A stretch of DNA of 64,000 nt from Larix kaempferi (Eukaryota; Streptophyta; Pinopsida; Pinales; Pinaceae): the NCBI GenBank assembly GCA_027924585.1, contig BSBM01000877.1, positions 6,449,501 to 6,513,500 of the forward strand. The letters are read 5' to 3'. Position 1 is the first letter of the stretch. Each line of letters starts with the position of its first letter. Shown here piece by piece: positions 22,721 to 35,346 of the stretch. The notes beneath the pieces were generated by a model, which saw nothing but the letters and a program-made list of their open reading frames with translations, did no database searches and was not told the origin of the DNA. Both the position numbers and the translations under genes were made by a program.

Positions 22721-23948
22721 TCGTTGATTAAAAAATAATTACTATATGGAGCGTTGCTGCTCTCGCCTAGCCATTACCAAGTTCGTACATTAAATGAAAT
22801 ATTGGATAACGAATTAGCGGATAAAAAATTAAAATGTAAATTAATTTTACAGAAATAAAACTAGGGTGTATAAATTGCCATACAGAAATGGCTGCATGCT
22901 CAAAATTTTGAGACTTATTTGCGGCTATAAAATATTTAGCAGATTATGTTGAAAAAGTATGGGTGGAATGAAAAATTGAAAAAGTAGATTATGTAGCAGT
23001 CAAGTAGATTATGCATGTAGTAGTTGACCTTGTGAAATATGGCTATTGCAGGAAAGTAGTTATTGTGTTGTTGAAGTGTAAGGTTATTAAGTTATGATTT
23101 GTCTTAGCTTGTCTGAATTTGGCACACATAAAAAATGTTATACATAATAGATATTGTTTTGTGTAGACTAAATAAAATGAGGTTTCCTTGTCTTGCTTGT
23201 AATTGTTATTTTGTGAGTATTGATGTGAGAAGTAGATTATGCATGTAATAGTCTATATATGGTGAAAAAGTATGGGTGGAATGACCTTGTGATGTTTTGT
23301 GATGCAGGTGTGGCTGAAAATATGGCCATTGCATGAAGGTAATTATTGTGATGTTGAAGTGCATGATTATTAAGGTGTGATTTGTCAAGTAGATTATCCA
23401 TGTAGTTTATATATGTTGAAAAATTTCAAAAAGTAGGATTATGTAGTAGTGGAATGAACTTGTAATGTTGTGTGATGCAAATATGGTTATTGCATGAAGG
23501 TAGTTGTGTTGTTGAAGTGCATGATTATTAAGGTATGTTTTGTCTTAGTTTGTCTTTTAATAAATTTGGCTATACATAATAGATATGGTTTTTACATGAT
23601 CACCATGTGATATGTTTGATCTTAATATTATAAGAAATAATTTCAAATATATAATGTACTACTTTTTGTAAATAAGTTTTTATTTATTATGGTTTATATT
23701 TTAAGGAATATTTTTTGTTTTTATGTAGGTGAAGTGGAGGATCATTTGACAAAGAGTCATAAATGAAAAGAAGACTCAGAATTATTGTTAAGCAGTATGT
23801 GAAAAAAACAGATGAAGAATATTTGAGATGGAGAATACTTGCAGGGAGTTATGAGAATTAACACTCATTTTCTAAATTGTAAAAATATTATCATTTTTTT
23901 GAGTGTAACACTCAAGACTCATATATTAATAAAATTATCATATTTTTA
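22721..23948. other. Diverged repeats, possible terminal exon
   Basis: A unit containing ATGG(C/T)(T/C)ATTGCA(T/G)GAA followed by GTAGTT(AT)GTG then TGTTGAAGTG appears three times (starts about 23038, 23320, 23484). It is interleaved with AGTAGATTATGCATGTA(A/G)TAG blocks (22998, 23231, 23389, and again at 27861). Near 23728 an acceptor-like TTATGTAG precedes an exon-like segment reading KRRLRIIVKQYVKKTDEEYL (23764-23860, then stop). I do not recognise it. Confidence 0.45.
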
Positions 23949-24012
23949 GAGAAAGGGCAAAGCCCTTTCTCAAATCTCTCAAGGATAGCCATGGCCAAAG
24001 CTATCTTTGAGA
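23949..24012. repeat. Two back-to-back hairpins
   Basis: Hairpin 1 has a perfect 10-bp stem GAGAAAGGGC/GCCCTTTCTC with an AAA loop (23949-23971). Five bases later hairpin 2 has a 13-bp stem, TCTCAAGGATAGC against GCTATCTTTGAGA, with one mismatch and a 10-nt loop (23977-24012). They sit exactly at the left edge of the extreme A+T-rich block. Confidence 0.85.
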
Positions 24013-27000
24013 AGTCTATTCTTATGGTTTGATTTGATTTTTGCTTTTTGCTCTTAAAATCTAGTTTGTTGTTTTATGTATGTTTTATAGTTTTTAAGGA
24101 ATTTGCAATTTTTTACAATAAAAATGATAATTTAAAAAATTTAATTTAATTTCAAATCTAAAATAATTTCTATTTTATTTTAATATCTATAACTTTTATT
24201 TTGTTATTTAAAATGTATTATATTTTTAAAAAAAATTGCAATTTTTTATGATATTGTAATACGTCATTTTATCACTAAGTTAATATGTTTGTATAATTTG
24301 TGGTATGTTAAGTTTACTTAAATAAAAATAATATTCTAATATGCATCATTTTATTACTAAGTTAATGTGTTTGTATAATTTGTGGTTTGTTCAATTTACT
24401 TAAATAAAAATAATATTCTAATATTCTAGTGCATCCTTTAATAAGTTAATATGTTTACCTAATTTGTTATATAATTTGTGGTTTGTTTAATAACTTAAAT
24501 AAAATTAATATTCTAATATTCCAATACCTAATTTGTTATATAATTTGTGGTGTGTTTAATAACTTAAATAAAATTAATATTCTAATATTCTAATATTCTA
24601 TTGCATCCTTTAATAAATATGTTTGCATAATTTTTTTTATAATTCATAATTTATGTTTCATTTTTTTTATAATTCATAATTTATGTTTTATAATTCATAA
24701 TTTATGTTTCATTTTTTTTATAATTCATAATTTATGTTTTATAATTTGTAACTTGTTTAAATAATTACATTTACAGCATTGTTATATACATTTATGTAAA
24801 ATTACTAAGTTAATGTGTTTGTATAATTTGTGGTTTGTTCAATTTACTTAAATAAAAATAATATCTTAATATTCTATTGCATCCTTTAATAAGTTAATAT
24901 GTTTACCTAATTTGTGGTTTGTTTAATAACTTAAATAAAATTAATATTCTAATACCTAATTTGTTATATAATTTGTGGTTTGTTTAATAACTTAAATAAA
25001 ATTAATATTCTAATATTCTATTGCATCCTTTAATAAATATGTTTGCATAATTTTTTTTATAATTCATAATTTATGTTTCATAATTTTTTTATAATTCATA
25101 ATTTATGTTTCATATTTTGTAACTTGTTTAAATAATTACATTTACAGCATTGTTATATACATTTATATAAAATTAATTCTATATAAAACCAATTCTATGA
25201 TAAAGATTACATTTTAAGAATTCATTTAATATAATATATTATAAAGATTACATTTTCAGAATTTATTTAATATAAAACAAATTGATATAATATAAAAATA
25301 TAAGTTTTATGTATCTGTTGTGTAGTGTTGTGATGTGTTTGTGATGTGTTTGTGATGTTGTAATGTGTTGTGTACAATGTGTATATATAAATAATATAAA
25401 ATAAAAGACTTTTATTTCTATAATGGCATTTTTTATTTTACAAATTAATTAATTTATATTATAAAATATGTATTTTTTATTTTTATTTGTATATAAAAAT
25501 ATATTTAATTAAATTCTATATAAAAAGAATAGAAAAAATAGACTTTATTTTATTTTCCATAATGTCCTTGAATAAAATGAATATATTTTTAATTTTTTCT
25601 TAATGTCAATCTTTATTTTAATAAAGTGGATAAATATATTATAAAATATGTATTATTTTTAATTTTTTCTTAATGTCAATCTTTATTTTAATAAAGTGGA
25701 TAAATATATTATAAAATATGTATTATTTTTAATTTTTAAATGTATAAATAATAATGTTTATTTTGTTTTGTTAATTTAATTTGGAATTTAATAAAATCTA
25801 TAATTTAAATAATGTTTATTCTTTTTTATTAATTTTATTTGGAATTTAATAAAATCTACAATTTAAATAAGTATCATCTGTTTTTTACTTATTTTATTGA
25901 TATATTTAGTAGTTTCAATATAATACAATTAATTAAAACAAATAAATATAAAATCAAACAGATATTATAATATAATTTTTATATAAAATCAAACAAGTAT
26001 TTTATTTGTTAAAATATAATTTTTATTTTTAATATCATTGTATTTTAATTAAATATACAATTTTGCATTGTTTATATTTATAAGTATATTTTGTAAATGT
26101 GTTAGTGGCATTTTTTATTTTACTAAATAAATGATTTATATCATAAAATGTGGATTTTTCATTTTTATTTGCATATAAAAATATATTTAATTAAATTCTA
26201 TATAAAAATAATAGAGAAAATAGACTTTATTTTATTTTCCATAATGTCCTTAAATAAAATGAATATATTTTTAATTTTTTCTTAATGTCAACTTTTATTT
26301 TAATAAAATGGATAAATATATTATAAAATATGTATTGTTTTTAATTTTTAAAAGTATAAATATTGATATTTATTTTGTTTTGTTAATTTAATTTGGAATT
26401 TAATAAAATCTACAATTTAAATAATGTTTATTCTTTTGTTAATTTTATTTGGAATTTAATAAAATGTACAATTTAAATAAGTATTATCTATTTTTTACTT
26501 ATTCTATTTGTATATTTAGTAGTTTCAATATAATACAATTAATTAAAACAAATAAATATAAAATCAAACAAATATTATAATATAATTTTTATATAAAATC
26601 AAACAACTATTTTATTTGTTAAAATATAATTTTTATTTTTAATATCATTGTATTTTAATTAAATATAAATAATAATATTTATTTTGTTTTGTTAATTTAA
26701 TTTGGAATTTAATAAAATGTACAATTTAAATAAGTATTATCTGTTTTTACTTATTCTATTTGTATATTTAGTAGTTTCAATATAATACAATTAATTAAAA
26801 CAAATAAATATAAAATCAAACCAAATTTTTATATAAAATCAAACAAGTATTTTATTTGTTAAAATATAATTTTTATTTTTAATATTATTGTATTTTAATT
26901 AAATATAAATAATAATATTTATTTTGTATTGTTAATTTAATTTGGAATTTAATAAAATGTACAATTTAAATAATGTTTATTCTTTTGTTAATTTTATTTG

Positions 27001-29870
27001 GAATTTAATAAAATGTACAATTTAAATAAGTATTATCTGTTTTTTACTTATTATATTTGTATATTTAGTAGTTTCAATATAATACAATTAATTAAAACAA
27101 ATAAATATAAAATCAAACAAATATTATAATATAATTTTTATATAAAATCAAACAAGTATTTTATTTATTAAAATATAATTTTTATTTTTAATATCATTGT
27201 ATTTTAATTAAATATACAATTTTGCATTGTTTATATTTATAAGTATATTTTGTAAATGTGTTAGTGGTATTTTTTATTTGTATCATAAAATGTGTATTTT
27301 TCATTTTTATTTGCATATAAAAATATATTTAATTAAATTCTATATAAAAATAATAGAGAAAATATTTAATAATTAAATCCTTAAATAAAATGAATATATG
27401 TTTAATTTTTTCTTAATGTCAATTTTTATTTTAATAAAATGGATAAATATATTATAAAATATGTATTGTTTTTAATTTTAAAATGTATAAATAATAATAT
27501 TTATTTTGTTTTGTTAATTTAATTTGGAATTTAATAAAATGTACAATTTAAATAATGTTTATTTTCTTTTATTAATTTAATAAAATGTAGTTAATTTAAT
27601 TTGGAATTTAATAAAATGTAGAATTTAAATAAATATTATCTGTTTTTTACTTATTCTATTTGTATATTTAGTAGTTTCAATATAATACAATTAATTAAAA
27701 CAAATAAATATAAAATCAAACAAATATTAGAATATAATTTTTATATAAAATCAAATAACTATTTTATTTGTTAAAATATAATTTTTATTTTTAATATCAT
27801 TGTATTTTAATTAAATATGCAATGAGTTTTTTTTCTTTTGTTTGTGAGTATTGATTTAAGAAACTAGATTATGCATGTAATAGTCTATATATGACGAAAA
27901 AGTATGGGTGGAAAAACTTATGTTTAATTGAAAAAATATAAAATTAATAATATTTATTTTATTTTAATGTTAATTTTATTTCCAATTTAATAAAATATAC
28001 CATTTAAATGATGTATTTTTTACTTGTTCTATTTGTATATGTGGTCGCATCAATATAATATAATTAATTAAAGCAAATAAATATAAAATCAAACAAAATG
28101 TTTTATTTGCTATAATATAATTTTTATTTTTTATATTTATAATTATATTTTGTTAATGTTATATCGTATTGTGTTTGTGATTTATAAATTATTTTTTATT
28201 AATGTTATTTTGCATTTAATCGATTTATATTTGTATTGTTGAATATAATATGATTAATAACAAATAATAAAATAAAATAGATTTTTATTTTCTATAATGT
28301 CGTTCTTTTATTTTAATAAAATGAATTTTTTATTTTTATTTTTCATGAGATCATTTTTCATTTCAATAATATAGATGATATAAATTATAAAATGTGTATT
28401 TTTATTTTATTTTCATTTGTATTGTTTTAAATTTATATGTTTAATTAAGTTCAATATAAAAATAATAATATATTTATTTATATTAATCAATTTTGGTCTA
28501 TCTCACCTTAGGAAGATTATAGTGGTTTGCTTTAAATTTTTGTTCCTATGTTCAAAAAGTTTGGTAAGAAGCTTTCCAAACTCATTATAAAGTGGAAAAT
28601 TATAATTAACATATCAAAATTATTTTTAATTAGTTTTATTTGAAATTAAATAAAATGTACACCTTATTAAAACGAATAAATATAGAATCAAACAAAATAT
28701 TTTATTTTTAATATCATTGTATTTTAATTAAATATTTAACTTTACATTGTTTATAATTACAATAATTATATTTCGTTAATGTGTTATATTGTATTGTGTT
28801 GTAATGTTGTGTTCTATTTGTGATGTTGTAATGTTTACAAATTATTTTTTATTAATGAGATTTTGCATATAATCAATCTGTATTTATATTTTAAATAGAA
28901 TGTGATTAACAATAACAAATATTAAAATAAAATAAATTATTTTATTTTCTATAATATTAATTTTTATTTCAATAAAATAAAATGTTTTTATTTTCCATAA
29001 TATCATTTTTTATTTCAATAAAATAGATTATATATATAATTAAATGTATATTTTTTTATATTTTTATTTGTATTGTTTTAAATTAATATGTTTAATTAAA
29101 TTCAATGTAAAAATAATATGTTATATTGTCTTGATTATTATATGATTAATAACACTAAATAATAAAATAAATCAGATTATTTTATTTTTCATAATGTTAT
29201 TTTTTATTTCAATAAATATATTTTTATTTTAGTAAAATAAATAATATATCATAAAAATATATATTATTTTATTGTTTTTATTTGCATAATTAATATGTTC
29301 ATTAAAATAAATATAAAAATAATGATATCTATTTTATTTTATTTGGAATTTGAATTAAATATAAAATTTAAATATTATGTATTTTTAACTTAATCATTTA
29401 TATTTGTATGTGTAGTAACTTAAAAATATATCAGAATTTATTAATTTTGAATTATTTGAGTTTGTGTTTCGATAAGCATTTACTTATGAATTATGTTAAT
29501 TTATTTTTCATTATATAATAATTTGAGTCTTGATTTTGTTAAAAAAATTAATATGATGATTTTAATAATTAGTAAAAAAATGAAATTATGTTAATTTATT
29601 TTTCATTATATAATAATTTGAGTTTTGATTTTGTTAAAAAAATTAATATGATGATTTTAATAATTCGCAAAAAAATGAAAATATGATTTTTAGTTGAGTA
29701 TATTATTATAGTTTGATTAAGTTTTTACTTTTAAATTTAAATTTAAATTTTTTTATTTAATATATATTATATTTTTTTAAAGAATTCTTAATTTTTTTAT
29801 AATTAAGATAGTTTATTGATTATAAAACAAGTATAGAATTTTGTGACAAGGTAGAATTCTAAAGAGGGCA
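24013..29870. repeat. ~5.9-kb extreme A+T-rich block with nested repeats
   Basis: G and C are rare throughout. A marker string TAGTAGTTTCAATATAATAC followed by AATTAATTAAAACAAATAAA occurs at 25907, 26517, 26769, 27066 and 27669. The spacing is 610, 252, 297 and 603 bp, which points to higher-order units of about 600 bp split by an extra ~250-300-bp subunit. Other duplications occur inside: 24810-25140 repeats parts of 24290-24780, a ~70-bp unit is doubled at 25586/25656, and a 95-bp unit is doubled at 29491/29586. I saw no coding frame, tRNA or snRNA. Confidence 0.85.
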
Positions 29871-31132
29871 TAATGTGAAATAACATGATATATCAAAATT
29901 TTAGACTATACCAATGAAGTCTGTAAATGATTTAGATACATATTCTTTGTGTATTTGTATTGTTCAACAATACTTGCATAAATTTTAGGCATTTAATTAT
30001 AAATTCACATACCTAGTAAAGAAATCAAAAGTTCCTTGCAACAATTCGTCTATTCAAACACAACATATACATATACACCAGAATCACTCTGTTTTTTCAT
30101 AAAATCTCTTATAAAGATTTGAAATTCAATCACGGATCGATTCTCAAAAACAGATGCCACAAATTTGTTTTTGTTTGCTCCAGACAACCAATAGGCGCTG
30201 AGCCCCCCTCTTTGATCCTTTACAATTTCAAACATGCATGGTAGGGAGTCATACCCAATGCTAGTCCACCTCATTTCATGCTTGAAATTAAAAACAAATC
30301 TTGTGTTTTTTGCAAAATTGGCCGAATCTAGCCCAATTTTGGACAATTTTGTGCATGTGCCCACTCTCCCTCCATGTATGAAATTTGGAAAAAATGGGAA
30401 AAAGATGGCCAAAGGTGTAAGTTAAAGCATTTTAAGCTATTCTAAGGTGCCATATTTTATATGTTTCTAACTGTTTAACATTGTATACCAAGAAAGCATA
30501 TTGACCTCCCAACCAATCAACCAATATGTTATTGGAAGACACCACTTTTATGTGGTTGTCTCCGTTGGTATAAGGGTGCAAACAAGAAAATGGGTAATAC
30601 ATTTGCTTGTTGACGATTAAATTTGTAAATTTTTTTGTTCATTCAACTTCAAGCAATCAAAACTCATATCTACATTGAGAATTTCACTTTAAAGCAAAAA
30701 GAAGTTTTGTAGAGAATTATGTTACTCCACTCATTTTTCTTTTATGGATATGATGTTATAAATTTCATGTGTATTAACTGCTTGCACCTAATTTTTTTGT
30801 CAAGGATAATGAGTGAGTAACACACATGGCCACCTAGTTTTTAGATATATAATTATTCATTTTAGGGAAAACTATGTCTTAGATTATGGGATTACTCCAA
30901 AAGTGTTCTTACCTCGGTAGGCGGGCAACATGTCTCCTAGCCCCTTGTGATGCTTCATGGTCGTATCAATGTCTCAGTTTGGGTGGATGCTTGGCCTTGG
31001 TTAGTGTGTTGACATGGTACCCTTAGATTGTTACCTAATCGACATGTTGATAAACTCATTGGGTGCACACAATGGGGGAGTCGATTGCTTGATCAAGGGA
31101 GGTACTTACCTAGGAGGAGGAGCATTGGGCAC
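29871..31132. other. Non-coding stretch around one unrecognised open frame
   Basis: Outside the open frame at 30050-30412 I see nothing assignable. TTGGTATAAGGGTGCAAACA near 30568 resembles a primer-binding site but lacks an adjoining LTR end. Confidence 0.35.
30050..30412 (-). CDS. Open frame of 120 aa, unrecognised
   Basis: The frame runs from MAIFFPFFPNFIHGG to a stop with no interruption. Its middle has a protein-like mix (RWTSIGYDSLPCMFEIVKDQ, then GLSAYWLSGANKNKFVASVF and SVIEFQIFIRDFMKK). It stands out from the surrounding A+T-rich DNA by more balanced composition. No motif, signal peptide or membrane segment is evident beyond a hydrophobic N-terminus. It could be an exon or relic of an unfamiliar plant gene or element, and function cannot be given. 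Confidence 0.3.
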   Translation of the reverse strand: MAIFFPFFPNFIHGGRVGTCTKLSKIGLDSANFAKNTRFVFNFKHEMRWTSIGYDSLPCMFEIVKDQRGGLSAYWLSGANKNKFVASVFENRSVIEFQIFIRDFMKKQSDSGVYVYVVFE

Positions 31133-31965
31133 CATTAGAGAAATTTTGAGGTCTAAAATGGGCCTCGTAAGGAAAATTATAAAATAATAGTGGAAATAAT
31201 AAAATAATATTAGCATACCTCATCAAATTTTGGAGGAAAAAAAAACTACTTCAATTCGTATTTTCAACTTATCTCCTTTGTATATTCACTCAAATTTCGA
31301 TAATGAGTAGCCATTGGATGGGGAATTCAATTCCGCATCCAACGAGTACCCACTTGGCATACTTTTGATGGACCCCGCTTCCCCAAAAAGAAGAAATACA
31401 TGAAAAAAACATGATGATGACATCATCATCACATTTTTTTTATATTGTATTTCATCTTCTTGAGGCAGCGGGGTCCATCAAAAGTATGCCGAGTGGGTAC
31501 TCGTTGGATGTGGAATTGAATTCCCCATCCAATGACTGCTCGTTATCGAAATTTGAGTGAATATACAAGGAGATAAGTTGAAAATACGAATTGAAGAAGT
31601 AGTTTTTTCACTTTGACCTTTTTACCTTTTTACTTTTTACCCAAAAATGGTGATTCATCCCCCATGGTTGATATCATCAGCTTGAATCCTATTGGTTGAT
31701 TTTTATAGTACATTTTTTTTTGTTTTGAGGCCCATTTTTTACCTCAAAATTTCTCTAATGTTAACCCTTAAAGCTTGGGACCTACACGCCTTGCAGGTTG
31801 GACCCAAAAATGGTGATTCATCCCCCATGGTTGACATCATCAGCTTGAATCCTATTGGTTGATTTTTATAGTACATTTCTTTTGTTTTGAGGCCCATTTT
31901 TTACCTCAAAATTTCTCTAATGTTAACCCTTAAAGCTTGGGACCTACACGCCTTGCAGGTTGGAC
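31133..31965. mobile_element. Fold-back element with duplicated right end
   Basis: An inner palindrome (31240-31392 pairing with 31466-31608) is nearly perfect. For example, CTACTTCAATTCGTATTTTC pairs with GAAAATACGAATTGAAGAAGTAG, and CGAGTACCCACTTGGCATAC pairs with GTATGCCGAGTGGGTACTCG. Outer inverted repeats also match: CATTAGAGAAATTTTGAGGT (31133) against ACCTCAAAATTTCTCTAATG (31741-31760). The right 163 bp (31640-31802, from CCCAAAAATGGTGATTCATC) is then tandemly repeated at 31803-31965. No coding capacity is seen. It is probably a fold-back or MITE-type DNA element. The target duplication is unclear. Confidence 0.8.
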
Positions 31966-32419
31966 ACTTGATTTGATGATGCTTGGGTTGAGGAGAATAC
32001 TTCATGGAGGTTGGTGATGGAACCAAGGACCTATGTTGAGGAGGAGAGTTGGACCTTTGTGACCACATTGTCATACAATAGAGTATCATTGCACACATGT
32101 AGCACATAGTTAGAGAAGGAGTACCTTGCATATCAAACCACTGTGGAAGAGGGAGTGTTAGATTAACGTCGTCAAGTTTCGGTGGGCAATCCATGAATGA
32201 ATCAATATGACCACCGCTCGTTCCAAATTGAATCCCCAACATGATCTATATGAGAGGGAACCCCATACCTCTTTGCATGCATTAACTAGTCAAGTGGTCG
32301 AAGAAACACACTTCTATATCGACGTTGTGAACAAATTCCAAATAAAATCAAATCTTGTCTTATACTTAAAAGTAATTCAAATATAAATAACTTGAAGAGC
32401 CCACAAGGCTCGCACAAGG

Positions 32420-34470
32420 CCCATGACGCAAGAGATCAGGGCAAAGATTGAAGAGCTGAAAGAACGAATAAAATCTTATGGGGTAAGTGGCATCTTCACA
32501 TATTTTTTTAATCTATGACATGATTTCATATCTGATATTATGTTTTCTATTTTTCCAAGTGATTTGATAAAGTAAAGTTTTTCATTTGTAGGACTTTTTA
32601 CGACCCGTGACTAGAGAAACTGCCGAGACAGGTATAGGTAGCAGTGATGCTCCAATGTAGCAACAACGTCGACAAAGCAATGTACCAATGAGGATTTTTG
32701 ACACTCCTGTTGTTGGCCTCGAATCCATTGATGAGGGCACTGATTTTGATCGGCATGACATGTCGGATCATGATGAGGCGGAGCCTAGGACTCCACGTGA
32801 CTCTGGAGATGAACGTACTGTAGATGACCAGGAAACGTTTCCTGGAGCAGCACGAGTTAAAAGCACTGGATCACTAGATCTCACCTTTCTGGTGGATGAT
32901 GCTTGTGTTCCAATCAAGATTCAAAATATTGCAGGTATTTATAAATTAATTTATTCATTTTAATCATGAAATTGAAATGGACATACGTTGAAATTATTAA
33001 AAATTAATGGATTACACGTTTCTGCAGGAAACAATGTTTTCTACAGGAATTTGAATGACAAAGCATTGGAGCTGTTTGGCCCCACCATTCACACACGGTG
33101 GAATAGCCAAGATAGCGAAAAGAGAGATGAATTCATAGACCACATGGTAAACTTGTTCGGCAATACACTCAATAAGATAGTGGTTGCAAAGTTAGCCGGC
33201 GAGAATTTAAAATATACCAGGGCCCAATATAGGGATAAATTGAAACTTGAACTCAAGCATGAGCGCCCTCCCATGGTTCTGGATAAAGAGTGGAAGGCAC
33301 TCATAGAGGATGCAAAGGAGAACTTGCTAAAAAGACAAGGAAAACAACCATGGCCTGGAAAAGAAAGGTACAACACATATCAACTTTTTAGTGAAAGATG
33401 CTCATTTATTTTTTTCTTTTTTGTTTTAAGTAAGAATTCTGATATCTAACGTTTTTCAAAATTTTCATATATAGGCTACCTAACACCTCCAAAGCAACCA
33501 AGGATAGAGTGGAAAAGCACCGACAACATAGACTGGGCCAGGGTGGCTATAGAAAACTAAGAGCCTGAATCGTAAGAATTTAATGATTAACTGTGGGGAA
33601 TATTTATTTGACAGTAGCGAACAAATATTTGTTTTTGATACTGGAGATTTTAAATGTGTTATGCATTGCAGGGAAAGACGTTCCAAGATCCTACCACTGA
33701 GGAAGACCTAAAGCTTGGTTTTAAGTATGGTTTTAAAAGTGTGATTGAATATCGGATAAGCTTGGGGTAGACTCCAATCTCCCCAATGACGCAGATGCAG
33801 GTAAATAAAATGAATAAGGACATCATTGTAGTATACTATTAAAGTATATTCAGTTTTGATTATATCACCCATAACTAAATATTTATGTTTTCTTTTAAGC
33901 AATAGTGAAACCGCAGAAGTGAATCTAGCGCTACTAAGCACGTACCAGCTGATGTTGGGGTGTGCATGTCCCATGATAGTGGGGAGCAGAGTAGCCATTC
34001 TGGTATGTGTGCTTTGGAAATATAAATATCTACTGTGATTATAGATATTTATTTCTCGATGTATACTTATAAATTTTCTTCTTTCAATGGAAGACCATGT
34101 AGCTCGGGAGGGTGAACCGCAAGAGGAATTAACAAGTAGAGAAACAATTAACACACCAGCTGTCACAGCTACACAGACAGGTAAAGAGCAATTGTATTGT
34201 AATTTTAATCAAAATAATGAACTATTAATTTCAATAATATTTCAACATATCGATATGCCCATTTTTGTTGTTGTGGTTCATGCACCTTCAGAACTGCCTC
34301 CACGCCTTACTCAATGACGCAAAAGAAGTATGACACATGAGGGCATGGAAACAAAAACACTAGCAGGACATGGCTCTGTAGATATTCCACCAAATGATGA
34401 TGATAATACCTCAATAGTCAATTTTTACAATGCAAAAAAAACAGAAATAAAAGAAAACGTAGATGTATAA
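32420..34470 (+). pseudogene. En/Spm-like (Transposase_24-like) multi-exon relic
   Basis: Consistent splice sites give exon 1 to 32482 (…EIRAKIEELKERIKSYG), exon 2 at 32592-32934, exon 3 at 33028-33367 and exon 4 from 33475. Exon 2 contains DFLRPVTRETAE, then an in-frame TAG near 32658, then FLVDDACVPIKIQNIAG. Exon 3 contains ALELFGPTIHTRWNSQ and LKHERPPMVLDKEWKALIED. Exon 4 continues RLPNTSKATKDRVEKHRQHR and LGQGGYRKLRA-stop. The W...I/L..., NxxK..R...H..G..S/Y arrangement resembles the plant Ptta/En/Spm transposase-associated family (Transposase_24). Further exon-like pieces follow at about 33900-34010, 34088-34182 and 34295-34470, ending ENVDV-stop. Such proteins are usually encoded by CACTA elements. 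No CACTA ends were found nearby. The in-frame stop argues for a relic. Confidence 0.55.
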
Positions 34471-35346
34471 ATTCATGACTTGTATTTGGATGTATATCGA
34501 TGTTGTTAGTCTGTAACATTGTTTATATGAATTACCTCAATATGCTTCAATGTTTTTATGTTTATATGTTTTGATGACTAGCCTGGTTATGCATGGATGT
34601 TTATATGTTGTCTATGTAAACAACATCATTTATTGGGTATGGGGAATTGAGAGCGATGTGAGGGGGAGAGGGGTTAATTGAGCTTCCACCTTCACATGGT
34701 TGGCCCTGTTCAGTAGAGGATATAAAACTATTCTTGAAACAGAGAGAAGCTCAATAAGGTATAGATACTCTTTTATTACTATGTATTAAAGATGGTTGTA
34801 AATTTTTAAATGCATGTCTATTTCTTAAAATATTGTTAATAAATTTAACATTTCACGGTTCATTGATTTCTACAGGACTTTGTAGTAGGATTAAATGTCT
34901 GTTTATTTGCTTATATATTATTTACTCATATAAAAATTCTGTCTTTGATGATTTATGCGGGTCTTGGTGATGGAAATGCATTTCGTGGACAACTCTTATC
35001 AAGTTGTATGGGCGAATGGATCTGGCGAAAGGACAATGACAAGGTAAGGGTTTTGATGTTATCTTTATCCTTAAATTATATTTCATTCTATTAAGATACA
35101 AGAGATCCAACCAATAGTAAATAACTACTTTTAGACTATCATCCAAACTAGGAGACAACCTTCTACATAAAACAAAAATGATTCTCAGTAACGTATGAAT
35201 ATGTTTGCTAATGGGAAATTCAGGGTATCTTAGGCCACCTACCGAGGTTACAAGTCCCAGTAATATCTTAGCCAAAGGAAATTGCTTTCATTATGTGGTT
35301 TCTCTTCTTCCTTCAACTTTGATTTAAACTAGAAAAGTATTATATT
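34471..35346. other. Non-coding flank carrying copy 1 of a 340-bp dispersed repeat
   Basis: 34716-35058 is closely similar to 39928-40262 (same strand, about 90 percent alike by eye). It starts ATATAAAACTATTCT and ends GACAATGA(C/T)AAGGTAAGGG. Inside both copies is an open stretch, ATGGA(A/C)ATGCATnTCGTGGAC onward, reading VDNSYQVVW and then GERTM, that stops at a GTAAGG donor-like site. This suggests a shared exon of unknown origin. Confidence 0.65.

Noticed and set aside
30568-30585. TTGGTATAAGGGTGC as a primer-binding site
   Set aside because: No LTR-type CA end stands before it and it diverges after eight bases.
31901-32242. 113-codon minus-strand open frame with CPTCKAC
   Set aside because: Its 3' part is the duplicated end of the fold-back element, and the rest has no recognisable family. 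The CxxC pair is probably chance.
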